Shown here in pieces: positions 46,191 through 57,961 of a stretch of 64,000 nt of DNA (the first letter of the stretch is position 1; every line of letters begins with the position of its first letter). The translations under genes and the position numbers were made by a program. The stretch covers positions 326,615,679 through 326,679,678 of the forward strand of contig NC_073303.1 of assembly GCF_027595985.1 (NCBI RefSeq), in the 5' to 3' direction. The notes beneath the pieces are model-generated. The model did not search any database, was not told the origin of the DNA, and saw only the letters and a list, made by a program, of their open reading frames with translations. The DNA is from Sorex araneus (Eukaryota; Chordata; Mammalia; Eulipotyphla; Soricidae).

Positions 46191-47774
46191 AGAATTTCCC
46201 CTTATTTTTTGATTCTCATTGTTTGTAACTCACTGGAGAATTTAAGCTTCAGTTTCTGTATTTGTAAACATGGTTCATATGTCTCAACCACCTGATAAAC
46301 TCACTAATTCCATATCAGATACTATTCTTAGTAGCTGAGAAATGGTAGAGCAGTGAGAGTCTGAGTACCAGATGGTTGCCAACATTTCTGAGTGCAATCC
46401 TGGAGGATTCTACACTATCAGAGTGTCTCGAATACCCTGGCACCTGAGTATCATTGCAAACTCAGTGAAATTCAAAGCATCATCATTGAACCACCAACTT
46501 TATTGGCCAAAATTGTCAGGTGGAAACCCTGGGCCTCTGGAACACTGTCAGGCTACCACTTCCCTCCCTTTACAACAAAAAAAAAATCTTCTTTTTATTA
46601 TGGGAAACTGTTTTTTTTTTGAAGAAGAGCCTGACAATAACTATAATATTCTAGTGTTGTAACAACCAGACACAAAACATTTAATAAATACAATATGATT
46701 AATGATAGTCTCTTAATTTATCTGTGCAAGGACTAGCCATTTGGTGTTTGTCACTGTCCTCAAAAAATCCATATTATACAAGATCTATTATGCCTATCTA
46801 TTATAATAATTGATAGCATGACCTAATGCTAGTGTTTATTGTTGCTGGAGAGAAGTTCCCTTAAATGAGAAAGCACTTCTTCGGTACAATGTTTTCAACT
46901 ACTTACTAAAGGAAAGCAATCCAAATCCATACACTTCACAGGGTCTAGCATAGAGATTGGTTGCTGAGTGTTTTCTTTCAAGGGTTTGAAAAATATTCTT
47001 ACTTTTCCCTTTCATTGGTGAAAATAATTTTATTTAGATTTCTATTCTATTGTAGAAATGTAGTACGATGTTCTCCAGTTTTTACTTGCATGTAATTTGA
47101 ACTGTTTTCTCAAATGTGAAATAGATCACTGTTGAGAGGGAAATGAATTTGAGATACATGTGGAGGTGCTTTCAGAGAGTTCAGACCTTTTTCTGTGTCT
47201 TAGCTTATCATTTTCTATCTGAGTCAATGATTTTCTCTTTGTATTTTAGCAGGCTGTTGTGAATTATCAGAGCGTAGCATCCATCACAGTCTGAAAGAAA
47301 TGTCTTATCATATGGAGCTTATCTTGTGTGCCAAGGGTGGGGACATCAGAAGGTGTGTGGGTGTGTACTCTCCAGGACCATCCCCTTGAGTCTCAGTCCA
47401 GCCTCTAGAGCACTGAGAGACTCTCGCCTTACTAACTGTTGCTTCGTTTTCATGTTTCACTTATAAAACAGCTTCTCCTATCAAAGAGGCATTATTTACC
47501 AGCCAGTGCTACCCTTTGATAGAAAGCAGAATAATTTCCTTTACAGGGAGGGCAAAGAGGTATTTCTCTGGGAATATCCCTGTGTTAGATACAAAATCTG
47601 CTTCTCTTTAAGAAAGGTCTTAAGGTGGTGATACTAACTCCTCAGGGGAGACACAGACACTTTTTTTTTTAATGTAGGAGTATTGCTATTTATTCAGCCA
47701 TTGATTAAGCTGACTGAATTGGGCATGAACTCCACATAAATTTTATAATAAGAATGTTAATTTCATTTCATTTT
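46191..47774. other. No gene recognised
   Basis: About 1.6 kb of unique sequence, the longest repeat-poor stretch in this part. No exon-like frame with splice sites that I can support. Confidence 0.5.
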
Positions 47775-48249
47775 ATTATTTTTTAATAACTGTGAGATAT
47801 AGTTACAAAGATTTCCTGTTTGAGTTTCAGTCATACAATGATTGATCACCCGATCCTCCACCAGTACACATCTTCTACTACTAAGACTCCCAATATCTTC
47901 TCATCCCACCCTTCCCCCTGCCTCTCTGGCAGACACTCTCCCCCATACTCTCTTTTGTATGCTTGTTATGAATAGTATAAAGTGTTGCATGGCCATGAAA
48001 CAGGTCACGTGCTCCTGGAACTCCAAAATTCCAGATAATTAGGCTCTGGAGAAGTCTATGCAGCAAGCTTCTTGGTTCAAAAATTCTTTTGTGTGTCTCT
48101 GGATCATGGCCAACAAAATGCTTAAGTAGCAGGCAGTTTGTGGGCATGACCTCCAGGGTCCCATGGGAGACGGGGATGAAAAGAACCTTCCCATCCACTA
48201 TTCCTTGAGGCCTGGAGTTTGCCGTCACTGAATTCACATACCTGCACAA
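47775..48249 (-). mobile_element. Type II composite retroposon, L1 tail
   Basis: In sense it has 'caaactccaggcctcaagg', 'aaactgcctgctacttaagc' and 'ttggccatgatccagaga', matching the middle of 35498-36255. It then ends with the L1 3' end ('agagagtatgggggagagtg', 'tgactgaaactcaaacagg'). The 122-codon minus-strand frame (47881-48249) is inside this repeat and is not considered a gene. Confidence 0.65.
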
Positions 48250-48257
48250 TTAAATAT

Positions 48258-48340
48258 ATATTTAATTGAATTACCATGAGATACAGAGTTACAAAGCTGA
48301 TCATGGTTGGGTTTCAGTCATACAGTGACATCCGTCCCTC
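48258..48340 (-). mobile_element. L1 3' tail fragment
   Basis: 'aattgaattaccatgagata', 'cagagttacaaagctgatc' and 'gtttcagtcatacagtga' are the antisense of the last about 80 bp of L1. Confidence 0.75.
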
Positions 48341-48406
48341 TACCAATAAATATGGATTTTTGATCCTAGCAAAATATAATGCATTTTTTAAAGGTAAAAT
48401 AATAAT

Positions 48407-48475
48407 GGTATCATTTATTGAGTGGTATCATTTATTGAGTGGTATCATTTATTGAATGATATAATTTATTGAGTG
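48407..48475 (+). repeat. 17-bp minisatellite, about four units
   Basis: Units of 'ggtatcatttattgagt', the last one with changes. Confidence 0.85.
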
Positions 48476-48634
48476 GCATAATGTTAGTAAATGCATTTCA
48501 TTGTACTACCCACTTACATCTTCTTACAGGATGTGTGGCAGGTACTATTTCAATTTCATACTTCATCCCAATACTTTCGTTTTTAGTTTATCTGGTGTTT
48601 TTTAAAATATGGTGTATCATTTATTTATTTATTC

Positions 48635-49433
48635 ATTTTTTAATTTTATTGAATCATTGTGAGATAGTTACAAGCTTTCATGTTTGGGTTACAATCACAC
48701 AGTGATCAAACACCCATCCCTCCACCAGTGCACATTCAACACCACCAATATTCCCAATATACCCTCTCTTTCCTCCCTCCCCCTGCCTCCATGGCAGACA
48801 ATATTCCGCATACTCTCTCTACTTTTGGGTATTATGGCTTGCAACACAGACACTGAGAGGTCATCATGTTTGGTCTGTTATCTACTTTTGGCACACATCC
48901 CCCATCCTGACTGATTCCTCCAGCCACCATTTTCTTAGCGATCCCTTCTCTATTCCATCTGCCTTCTCCCCTCTGCTCACAGAATGGGGAAGAATATTTA
49001 CCCAATACCCATTTGATAAGGGATTAATATCCAGGATATACGAGACACTAGTAGAACTGTACAAGAAAAAAATCTCCAACCCCATCAAAAAATGGGAGAG
49101 AAATGAACAGAAGTTTCCTCAAAAAAGAAATACAAATGACCAAAAAGCACATGAAAAAATGCTCCACATCACTAGTCATCAGAGAGATGCAGATCAAAAC
49201 GACAATGAGATATCATCTCACACCACAGAGACTGGCACACATTCAAAAGAACAAAAGCAACCAGTGCTGGTGTGGATGTGGGGAGAAGGGACGTATTTCA
49301 CTATTGGTGGGAATACCGACTGGTCCAGCCTTTCTGGAAAACAATACGGACAGTCCTTCAAAAACTAGAAATTGAGCTTCCATATAACCCCGCAATACCA
49401 CTTCTGGGAATATATCCTGAGGATGCAAAATAC
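48635..49433 (-). mobile_element. L1 3' end with internal inversion
   Basis: 48635 to about 48980 is antisense L1 3'UTR ('acacccatccctccaccagt', 'ctgcctccatggcagacaat'). About 48985-49433 is sense L1 ORF2 end ('tatccaggatatacgagac', 'aatgagatatcatctcacac', 'cgcaataccacttctgggaa'). This order is what twin priming gives for a minus-strand insertion. The ORF2 part is fairly well preserved. Confidence 0.82.
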
Positions 49434-49675
49434 TTTTTTTTTTTATTTTTTATTACAGCCTCCTCGTGTCTCCAGCTGCTGGAGATGGGGACAATGACAG
49501 CTTCTCCGGCCACGAGGACTGGATGAATTGATGATCAGATGCAGTGATGTGGTGCTGCTCTGCCCTGCGGTGCTCAGGGACAGCGAGGTCACACCCAGCA
49601 GTTCTTGGGGACGAAAGCTGGAATCCCACACGTGCAAATCTACCTTCATCCCTTGGACCAAACATCTTGGCCCTG
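49434..49675 (-). mobile_element. Family E long SINE
   Basis: T-rich tail, 'ggtgtgacctcgctgtccc' and 'gagcagcaccacatcactgc' in sense, then head 'gggccaagatgtttggtcca'. Adjacent to the L1 end at 49433. Confidence 0.5.
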
Positions 49676-49887
49676 TAAAATTGTATATTTAAATGTAACC
49701 ATTTTTTCCTGGTGATGAAAGTACCCATATTCCACTTTTGATAAACTGAGAAGAAAAATGGACATATACTATTATATAACATTGCAACTTATAATTAAAA
49801 AAATGGGACAATCTGAATGTTTAGCATCAGGACAATATATCATCTCACCTTTCTCTAACATGTATTTTTTAAGAATTAAGGGTTGGT

Positions 49888-50061
49888 GGGGCTGGAGCGA
49901 TAGCACAGCGGGGAGGGCATTTGCCTTGCATGTGGCCAACCCTGGTTCAAATCCCAGCATCCCACATGGTCCCGAGCACCGCCAGGAGTAATTCCTGAGT
50001 GCAGAACCAGGAGTAACCCCTGTGCATAGCCAGGTGTGACATAAAAAAAGCAAAAAAAAAA
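49888..50061 (+). mobile_element. SOR-A SINE, young, first of a tandem pair
   Basis: 'ggctggagcgatagcacagc' to 'catagccaggtgtgac' and an A-tail. Flanks 'gaattaagggttgg' occur on both sides, the right one overlapping the next SINE's start. Confidence 0.9.
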
Positions 50062-50072
50062 AGGAATTAAGG

Positions 50073-50228
50073 GTTGGAGCAATAGCACAGTGAGTAGGGC
50101 ATTTGCCTTGCACGTGGCTGACCCGGGTTTGATTCCCAGCATCCCATATGGTACCCTGAGCACTGCTAGGGGTAATTCTTGAGTGTAGAGCCAGGAGTGA
50201 CCCCTGTGCATCACCCGGTGTGACCCCC
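50073..50228 (+). mobile_element. SOR-A SINE, second of the pair
   Basis: 'ttggagcaatagcacagtga' to 'catcacccggtgtgacc', followed by 'aaaattaagg', matching the 'gaattaagg' left flank. Confidence 0.85.
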
Positions 50229-50546
50229 CCAAAATTAAGGATAAGCAAATAAATATTCAACATATGGGAATTTATATCTGCCTGCACGGAAAATTGGATA
50301 AAAAAAATGGAAACAAAATGTATCAAAATGCTAACAGTTAAGTGATGAGGTAGTGATATGCACTTTATTCTTTTCCAAGTACTTATGTGCATTTCCAATT
50401 TCTCTGCAATAGTTTGCTTTCATAAACAGGAAAAAACTTTCACTCTTATTACAGAAAAATTAAAATATTATAAATCTATTAAAAAACAAAAATTCCCCTT
50501 TTTCTTCTCACTATTCAGAGTAAGCAGCCTTTCAAAAACTGCAGTA

Positions 50547-50705
50547 TTGGACCTAAAAGCACAGCAGGTAGTATGCTTGCTTACCTGGGTTCAATTCTTG
50601 GTACCAAATATGGTCCCCCGAACCCCACCAGGAGTGATCCTTGAGCAGAGAGCCCAGAATAAACCCTGAACACTGCCAGGTATGGCCCCAAACCAATAAA
50701 ATAAA
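50547..50705 (+). mobile_element. SOR-A SINE
   Basis: 'ggacctaaaagcacagcagg', 'gggttcaattcttggtacc' and 'gaacactgccaggtatggcc'. Confidence 0.78.
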
Positions 50706-51137
50706 GCAAATATTAAATGCCATTTTTTCCTGACCTCTTTCCCCTGTAAACAGTGCAGTCACACTGCACATTTATCTGACATGTGCATTGACTTATTTAG
50801 TTCTGCTTTTCCTTCATTGCTGTTGTGAATGTCATGGTGATGACACACATGTGCCTGACTTGGACTTCGCAGAGGCCTGCCCAGAATGGGGTAGAGAAGC
50901 AGGCACTCCAGTGGGACTGGGAGCTGGGTTGTGTGCCAATCTATTGGCAGTGAGGATCCGATTGCTCTTGGTAGTAAGGCTCTGCAGCTTTAAGGAAATG
51001 CTTTAAGATTTACAAGGTATTTTCATTCGAGAGGTTGTGGGCTGTAATAAAAAATTCTGAAAACTATGGCTATTGCTGTATAAGTGAGCAGGCCACTAGA
51101 AACTTCATCTTGGACTTCATGGGATTTTTATTGTATT
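50706..51137. other. No gene recognised
   Basis: Unique sequence, slightly GC-rich around 50860-50960. No motif. Confidence 0.45.
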
Positions 51138-51333
51138 TCTCTTTTTTTTTAATTTAATTTTTTCTAGTTATTAGTTTTGGGTTTAGACCCAGCAATGCTC
51201 AGGGCTTACTCCTGGCTATGAACTGAGGATATTCCTGACAGTGCTCAGGGGACCATATGGGATACTGGGGATAGAACCCTGATCAGCCACATGCAGAAAG
51301 TACCTTAACTCCTGTACTATCTCTCCTGCTTCT
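51138..51333 (-). mobile_element. SOR-A SINE
   Basis: 'gggtttagacccagcaatgc', 'gggaccatatgggatactgg' and 'tgtactatctctcctgcttc'. Confidence 0.8.
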
Positions 51334-51339
51334 AATTTG

Positions 51340-51445
51340 TTTCTTTATAAATTTATATATGAGTGAGATCATCTGATATTTGTCACTCCAACTAACTTTA
51401 TTTAGCATGATACTTCTAATTTCATCTAATATTCTAGTAAACCAA
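51340..51445 (-). mobile_element. L1 ORF2-end remnant
   Basis: 'tatatgagtgagatcatctg' and 'tttatttagcatgatacttc' are the antisense of the L1 'AGTATCATGCTAAATGAAAT' region. Confidence 0.6.
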
Positions 51446-51496
51446 AGGATTTTATCCTTTTATTTTAATTTTTTTAATTTTCAATTTTTTAAAAAT

Positions 51497-51663
51497 TTTT
51501 GGCTTTTGTGTCACACCCAGCTATGCTCAGAGGTGACTCCTGACTCTGCACTCAGGAATTACTCCTGGAGATGCTTGGGGGACCATATGGGATGCTGGAG
51601 ATAGAACCCGGGTTGGCTGTGTGCAAGGCAAATGCCCTACCCTCTGTGCTATCACTCTGGGCC
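51497..51663 (-). mobile_element. SOR-A SINE
   Basis: 'ggcttttgtgtcacacccag', 'ggggaccatatgggatgctg' and 'ctctgtgctatcactctggg'. Confidence 0.85.
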
Positions 51664-51697
51664 TCTCCTTTTATTTTTTTAAAAAGTATTTGCTTCT

Positions 51698-51870
51698 ATA
51701 AAATTTTATTTGTTTTTAGAGTCACACCCAGCAGGGCTCAGGGCTCCTGGATCTTGCTCAGGGATGACTTCTGGTAGGACTTTGGTGACCATATGTAGTG
51801 CTGGAGATGAAATACAGGTCAGCTGCATGCAAGGTAAGCACCCTAAACACTGTACTATCTTTTTAGCCCC
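51698..51870 (-). mobile_element. SOR-A SINE, older
   Basis: 'gagtcacacccagcagggct', 'gtgaccatatgtagtgctgg' and 'gtactatctttttagcccc'. Third antisense SINE in a row in this interval. Confidence 0.78.
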
Positions 51871-52404
51871 ATTTTAGGGAATTTTAATACTTTTTCTTAC
51901 CCCTTGCCTTTCTCCTAATTTTTAAAATATTTTAATGTCTTTGCAAACTGTACTTTGGGTTAAATTCAGAGCCAATTGCAGACTAGAGGAAAAGAATAAA
52001 CAGATGTCTTATCCCTGAAGACATCACAAAGATCACTGAAGACTGACACTGCACAGTCCTGTTATCTTGAGTTTTACAAAGAACAGGCCAGTATGCGGCA
52101 GTAACTTGATCTGATCGTTGCTGTCATCAGGACCCTGCATGGTTGGACCCCTTCTCTCCCACTACCATTTTCTACTTTTGCTATTTACTCCATCTGCCCT
52201 TTATAAACCTCAATCTCCAGCCTAACAGTGAGATGGGATTTTGGACAACACGTCTACCATCTATCTTCACAGCTTGATGTCACCTGAACAAATGCATTCT
52301 CTTTCATTGATTCTTGTCTCTTGAGTATTGGCCTTTGCTGTGCACCCAGATCTTGGATTCCATAACAGTTGAGGCAATCAAGATTAGACTTGAAGGAAAA
52401 CAGT
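51871..52404. other. No gene recognised
   Basis: Unique sequence, nothing supportable. Confidence 0.5.
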
Positions 52405-52815
52405 GAAATGTGACTATTGGTTTTCTGTTGTTGCTTTAACACACTTCTATAGATCTGGTGGCTTAAATAAGCAATATTTATCATCATATAACTCTTGAGG
52501 TTGGAAGTTCGAAATCAACGTCATCAGGACTATATTCTTTCTTTAGTGCTAGCAAGCAATTTATTTCAAACCCTTTCCCAATTCTAGACTATAGCAGTCC
52601 TTGCTGATGTCCCCCAGACAGAAATAATATGACCCCCCAACCTCTGTTTCCCTGATCCACTCTCCTTTCTGACTCTGGCTTCTCTCATAAGACCCTTAAT
52701 ATTGCTAGGATATATCCCAAGTGGACAGTCCAGATTAATCCCCCCATTTAAAAATACTCATTTTCTCGACATCTGTAAGTCTCTTTATGAGTTTCACAAT
52801 TAGAACATGGACACA
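52405..52815 (+). mobile_element. Ancient placental interspersed repeat, class uncertain
   Basis: 'gatctggtggcttaaataag', 'gaggttggaagttcgaaatc', 'cataagacccttaatattgc' and 'cacaattagaacatggacac' follow a repeat common to many placental genomes. Related to 31790-32115. Confidence 0.55.
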
Positions 52816-53094
52816 TGGGCATTGGGGGTGGAGGCATTGTTTACCACAATGATGAATCATCAATTAAAGCTGAGTATGAAAGCAATCAGGTTTTCTTGGA
52901 AGGTTATAAAGAGACTCTCATGTCTTACTTCTGGAGCTTAGAAATTAACTGAACTTTTGGTCCAATCACTAATCTAACAGAGCCCCAGAGCCTATTGTGT
53001 TCTCAGCCTGTGTTCTTTTTACTACAGGTCAGTGCTGCCCTCTTCCTAAAGATGATACAGAGGTCTCTGACCTGTATGACTGAACAGATTCAGG

Positions 53095-53278
53095 TTGGAA
53101 AAAGAGTAAAATGATTAGGTGCTTGCCTTTCATGCAACCTATCCTGGTTTGATTTTCAGCACTGTCTATGGTTCTTTGAACATCACCAGGAGTGATCTCT
53201 CGGCTCAGAGCCAGGAGTAAGCCCTGAAAACTGCAGGGTGTGACTCAAACAAACAAACAAGCAAAAAAAAAAAAAAGA
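53095..53278 (+). mobile_element. SOR-A SINE
   Basis: 'ggaaaaagagtaaaatgatt', 'ctggtttgattttcagcact' and 'caccaggagtgatctctcgg', A-tail after 'caagc'. Confidence 0.78.
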
Positions 53279-53399
53279 CTAAATAAAAAAGATTACCCAA
53301 AGCATTTAAGTCCATTTTCCTCCTGCTTACCAGTGACCTCATCAGAATGGTTCATAACAAAATGTTATTGGAAGATTTTTTTTTTCTTAAAGAGCCATT

Positions 53400-53490
53400 G
53401 TACTCCACGCCAGGCATACCGTTGAGTGGTAGAGAACTTGCCATTTTGTTTTGCATGTGTGAGACTCTCAGTTTGATCCAGCACTAAAAT
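53400..53490 (+). mobile_element. Short tRNA-headed (ID-like) SINE
   Basis: 'accgttgagtggtagagaac' and 'cagtttgatccagcactaaa' resemble 26686-26760. Confidence 0.45.
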
Positions 53491-53592
53491 AAAATAAATG
53501 ATACCTGAGAGAACCAGAGAAGCTCTAGAATAAAGCCAACATGGATTTCATGGAGTCTTGAGATTATGAAGAGTTCTGTGTCATGAAGGCAC

Positions 53593-53788
53593 GTTATTTT
53601 TTTAATTTTAAAAGGATTTTTTGCTTTTTTGGGTCATACCCAGCAATGCACAGGGGTTACTCCTGGCTCATGCACTCAGGAATTACTCCTGGTGGTGCTC
53701 AGGGGACCATATGGGATGCTGGGAATCAAACCCGGGTAGGCCGAGTACAAGGCAAACGCCCTACCCACTATGCTATTACTCTAGCCCC
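53593..53788 (-). mobile_element. SOR-A SINE, young, with 13-bp TSD
   Basis: TSD 'gtcatgaaggcac' (53580-53592 and 53789-53801). 'gcttttttgggtcatacccag' type start and head 'atgctattactctagcccc'. Confidence 0.95.
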
Positions 53789-53801
53789 GTCATGAAGGCA
53801 C

Positions 53802-54569
53802 TTTAAAGTGAAGTGGCACACAAATTTAGAGGAGAGTTATCTGGAAATGGTGCTAACATGCTAGATGGGTAGCACTTTAAGTTTTGGAGAAAACAATGCC
53901 TAACAAGAATGAATTAGAAATATGAAATTATCATGGCAGAATGTGGAAGAAAACTAAAATACTTAGACAAGTGCGTGTTCTACAATGAATATGCCTTGTA
54001 AGGATTAAACCCTCATCAGATGTTGTGCTCCAAGGAAGAACATTGGGTGCCTCATATTCTAAAGTGATATGGAATGAGCAGCACAAGGAAACGCAGAAGT
54101 GGCATAGGTGAGTCCAGTGTGATGAAAATGCAGAAATTGAACAGTGTTCCCTGAGAGTGATGTGAATGATGGGATCATGAACTAAAAGGGGGTGAGTGTC
54201 AGTTTTTCAGAATAAAGTGTCAGTTTTTCAGAACAAAGGGTGAGTTTTTCAGAACAAAGTGGGTGCAATTTTTGTCAATGGCAAGATTGCCTGGAGGTGT
54301 TCTCTGGAGATAATTATTAAAACTTCAGGCCATGATAGGTAAAATAATGGTACATGTAATCTATACAACCAAAAGAAACTGGAGTGCAGGACCAAAAGAC
54401 TAAACAGAGGCTCCTTCAAAAAGTCAGAATCCCTTGCCCAGTTTTCAGATGGGAACCCATTTCAGACCCATATAAAACTGACTGAAGAAAGCTGAGGTTA
54501 CTAGGAGAAAGGACCTTGAAACAGAACTGTGCCCAGGAAAGGATTTCATTCTTCCCCAAAGACATACGG
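53802..54569. other. No gene recognised
   Basis: Unique sequence, apart from a 23-bp minisatellite of about three units at 54195-54262 ('gtcagtttttcagaa' core). Confidence 0.55.
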
Positions 54570-54830
54570 ATAGCGCAAGAGGGATAGCTCCAAGGGCAGA
54601 ACATGTGGCTTGCAGGCTCAAGCCCTGAGTTTGATCACTGCCAATACATACACCACTTAGCATTGCCAGATGCCAGATGCTGGTTGCCCATGGTTGCCAC
54701 ATTACTGAGCGGTAGCACTGAACCTCCAGGATTCAGGCTGATTTTCCCAGTCAGGAGTGCACTTAGGACGGAGCACTGCTGGGAAGACACCCCCTCCCCC
54801 TGCACCCCTAGCCTCAAAAGGCAAATAAAT
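54570..54830 (+). mobile_element. Old SOR-like SINE (family E type)
   Basis: 'ggatagctccaagggcagaa', 'gagtttgatcactgccaata' and 'cggagcactgctgggaagac' follow SOR order with an enlarged middle. Confidence 0.5.
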
Positions 54831-55564
54831 GTATGGTCATTTACTCAAGTAAATACACATGGGGAGAAGGAAAGACTAGTATTTTCAAGAACTGTCTGAC
54901 ACAGAGTTTGCATTAGCTTTGAGAGAATGAAGATTCATAGCCACAGGATGGGATATAATGGAGCTAAGTAACAAATGGAATCCTAGCCAAGGTCCAGCTC
55001 ACAATAGGTCAGTCCGGAGACCTAACCAGCAGAAATTTCTCAAGTTCTAATTTGTTTAGTAAGAATGGACATATTTCATAGATGATACAAACTTTCCATT
55101 TGTTCCTTAAGCTATAAGTAAAAGCTATCATGGTGCATGCAACCTATCTAACTGGAAGCTTCTGGAATAACTCTACTTCTCATCTGCCACCATCATAGAT
55201 ACACCGTGTCCAAAACAATATCATAATCCGTAGAAAATAATAGGGATTAGAGTCACACTTAAATACATGAAACTGTAGCAGTAGTATACCACTTCTCCAT
55301 TTAATTTCACTGCTTTCAGCAGTTAAAATGAATGTTGTCACAACAGAGAAATTGAATAGCACTCTCAACATTTCAATATAACTAATGTTCTAACAATGTA
55401 AAAATCACTCTTGATATTTTCATCATAAATTATTGTTAACTAAATTTTAAGTGATGCACCATAAAATTTAAGACTACACAGAATTCAAGCAACTTAATCT
55501 TACTGGACTCCAATGTGACACAATATCCTCACATCAACTCAGAAGCCTTCATTATTAGGCAATT
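54831..55564. other. No gene recognised
   Basis: Unique AT-rich sequence, nothing supportable. Confidence 0.5.
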
Positions 55565-56235
55565 TTAAAAATTTAATTTATTTTTTAATGAAATCACAAT
55601 AAGATACACAGTTACAAAGTTGGTTATGATTGTGTTTCAGTCATATAGAGTTCCAACACCCATGCCTTCACCAATGTACATTTTTCACTACCAATGTCCC
55701 AAGTTTTCCTCCTTCCACCACCCCAGTCCCTGCCCCCAACTTGCAGGCAGTTTTCTTCTTTCTCTTTCTCCGTCTCTGACTCTGTCTCTCTATTTCTATC
55801 TCTCTATTTCTCCTTTTGGCATTATGGTTTGCACTATATATACTGAAAGGTTATCATGTTTGTTCCTTTACCTACTTCCAGTTTTCGGTTCTTGTCCAGA
55901 GTGATTATTTCTGTTGCAGTAGTCCCTTCTAGCACTACAACTTACCTCTATCCTAACTTTTCCTCTGGCCACCACCCCGTACCCCCATCATTTGTGGTAA
56001 GCTTCCAGTTGTGAGCCAATCCTCCTGGCCTTGTTTCTACTGACTTTAGGTGTTAGTCTCATATTGTGTGGTTTTTTTTTTAATCCCACAAATGGGTGCA
56101 ATAATTCTGTCTGTCCTCTTTCTGACTCATTTCACTTTGCATGATACTCTCCACATCCAGCTATTTATGTCAATTTCATGATTTCATTTTTTCCTGGTGG
56201 CTGTGTAGTATTTCATTGTGTAGATGGGGGTAAAC
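55565..56235 (-). mobile_element. L1 3' end
   Basis: 'tgaaatcacaataagataca', 'gttccaacacccatgccttc' (3'UTR), 'catttcactttgcatgatac' and 'gctgtgtagtatttcattgt' (ORF2 end), all antisense. Confidence 0.87.
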
Positions 56236-56385
56236 AATTCTTTAAGACAAAAAAATGTGGACTCAGAATGCAGAGCTATAAGGAGTATAGAGGAGTGAAA
56301 TACTCATCAGACTTTGAATTTTTTGGCAGTGAGGAAAGTTCCCAAGTAGAGCTCAAGAAACTAAGGGATATGTCTGGTGACTCTT

Positions 56386-56550
56386 TTTTTTTTAATTTTT
56401 TTTATTCTTTTTGCTTTTTGGGTCACACCTGGTGATGCACAGGGGTTACTCCTAGCTCTGCACTCAGGAATTACTCTTGGAGGTACTCAGGGGACCATAT
56501 GGGATGCTGGGAATTGAACACCCTATCTGCTGTGCTTTTGCTCCAGCCCC
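56386..56550 (-). mobile_element. SOR-A SINE with 15-bp TSD and B-box deletion
   Basis: Perfect TSD 'tgtctggtgactctt' (56371-56385 and 56551-56565). The sequence is young but lacks about 25 bp between 'gggaattgaa' and 'caccctatctgc', the region around the B box. Confidence 0.94.
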
Positions 56551-56639
56551 TGTCTGGTGACTCTTGATCAAGTAGGCGAGAGACTCATTGTGAGAGCCTG
56601 AGGATGTGGTGCTCCTTGGATCCTGCAATGATTAACTGA

Positions 56640-56757
56640 GCCAACTCAGCATACCAAGAGTTACTCTGGGGATTATGTGGTGCTGGGATTGGACTGGGGT
56701 CACCCACATGCAAGGCATACTCCTTTACCTGCATACTATCATTCAGTCCTCAGGCTT
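56640..56757 (-). mobile_element. Old SINE fragment
   Basis: 'gattatgtggtgctgggatt', 'cccacatgcaaggcatactc' and 'actatcattcagtcctc'. Confidence 0.6.
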
Positions 56758-57051
56758 CATTAAAATTTTTTTCTTTCAATTTTATTCCCTGAGGAGAAAA
56801 ATAACTCAAAAATATTTATTAAGGTCAAATATAATATTTAATGATTCTTAAAACAGTCTTTACTCCCGTGGAAGAGTGATTATGAGCTATGTTTTGAGGT
56901 CAGACAGACCTGAATTTGAATCTCAGTTTTGTTTAGTCAGTTAACTATATTGTACAAGACAAGATATTTCAAACTTAAGGTCTAAAAGCTGGAACTGACT
57001 AATTATATTTATCTGCCTCACAAAATTTGAGTGACTTATAATTAAATGTGA

Positions 57052-57170
57052 TATGTACCCATGGCGTATTTGATATGCCAAAAACAGTAACAAGTCTCAC
57101 AATGGAAATGTTACTGGTGTCCACTCGAGCAAATCGATGAACAAGACGACGACAGTACTACAGAGCTACA
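57052..57170 (+). mobile_element. SOR-B SINE, 5' truncated
   Basis: 'acccatggcgtatttgatat', 'gccaaaaacagtaacaagtc', then the RTE-like 'tactggtgtccactcgagc' and 'aaatcgatgaacaagacg'. The head is missing. Confidence 0.85.
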
Positions 57171-57279
57171 GTGCTTTGTAAATATTTATGAAACTGCCCT
57201 TCATTTTTGTGTTTTCAGCCTAATATTTTTAAAAATGGCTTTCCAAAACCCTCCCCTACTTTTCAGTTATTTTTGTTGC

Positions 57280-57515
57280 TATGACTGAGGGCCACACACA
57301 ATTGGTTGTAGTACTAGTAGGATTTGCACACTTGATTTGGCACTCACATTTTTGGCTAAGTTGTTCTCTTGGGCTTGCATACTTGGTTGTGACACTGAGA
57401 TTTTCAAACAGGAGAGTCACCAGGACCTCACTAGGGAATTGTGTGTAATGCCAGGGATCAAACTCAAGACCTTGTATTTGTAAGGCAGAAATTTTTGTCT
57501 CTGAGCTATCCCATG
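57280..57515 (-). mobile_element. Family D retroposon with SOR-like head
   Basis: In reverse, 'gtgacactcacatttttgg'-type phrases and 'ccagggatcaaactcaagac'. It matches 1354-1855 and 20318-20795 in motif order. Confidence 0.5.
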
Positions 57516-57534
57516 TTTTTAAACTTTAGAAATA

Positions 57535-57915
57535 AAGCCACCTCTGGCTGGCTCCAGATAAACTCATCATCGGCCACCATCCAGAGTTGCATGTCCTTCT
57601 CTCCCAGAAAGGAGCATAACATGACACTTGCCATAACCATGCCACCGAACCCTGCTTCAGGCCGTTTCACTCTGGGTGCCCTGGAGGGTGAGACCCCTCC
57701 CTGCCCCAAGAGATCCAGTCACACACCACCGATAATCCAGGAGTATCGTACCACATTTGATGAGACTCAAAACAGGAAGCAACCAATTTTAGAGGGAAAC
57801 ATTTTTTTTACAGATATATATGTATATATATATATACGTATATACATGTATATGCATGTGTGTATATATATGCACACACATATATGTATATAAGTATATA
57901 TACATATATATGTAC

Positions 57916-57961
<46 letters not shown>

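Noticed and set aside
47881-48249. 122-codon open frame on minus
   Set aside because: Lies wholly in a type II/L1-tail repeat; no similarity to L1 ORF1 or ORF2 that I can see.
49772-50398. 208-codon open frame on minus
   Set aside because: Translates the antisense of two adjacent SINEs; phrases like [10 protein letters not shown] recur at every SOR copy.
57441-57893. 150-codon open frame on plus
   Set aside because: It crosses the TSD and 5' end of a type II element and runs into a microsatellite. No family signature.
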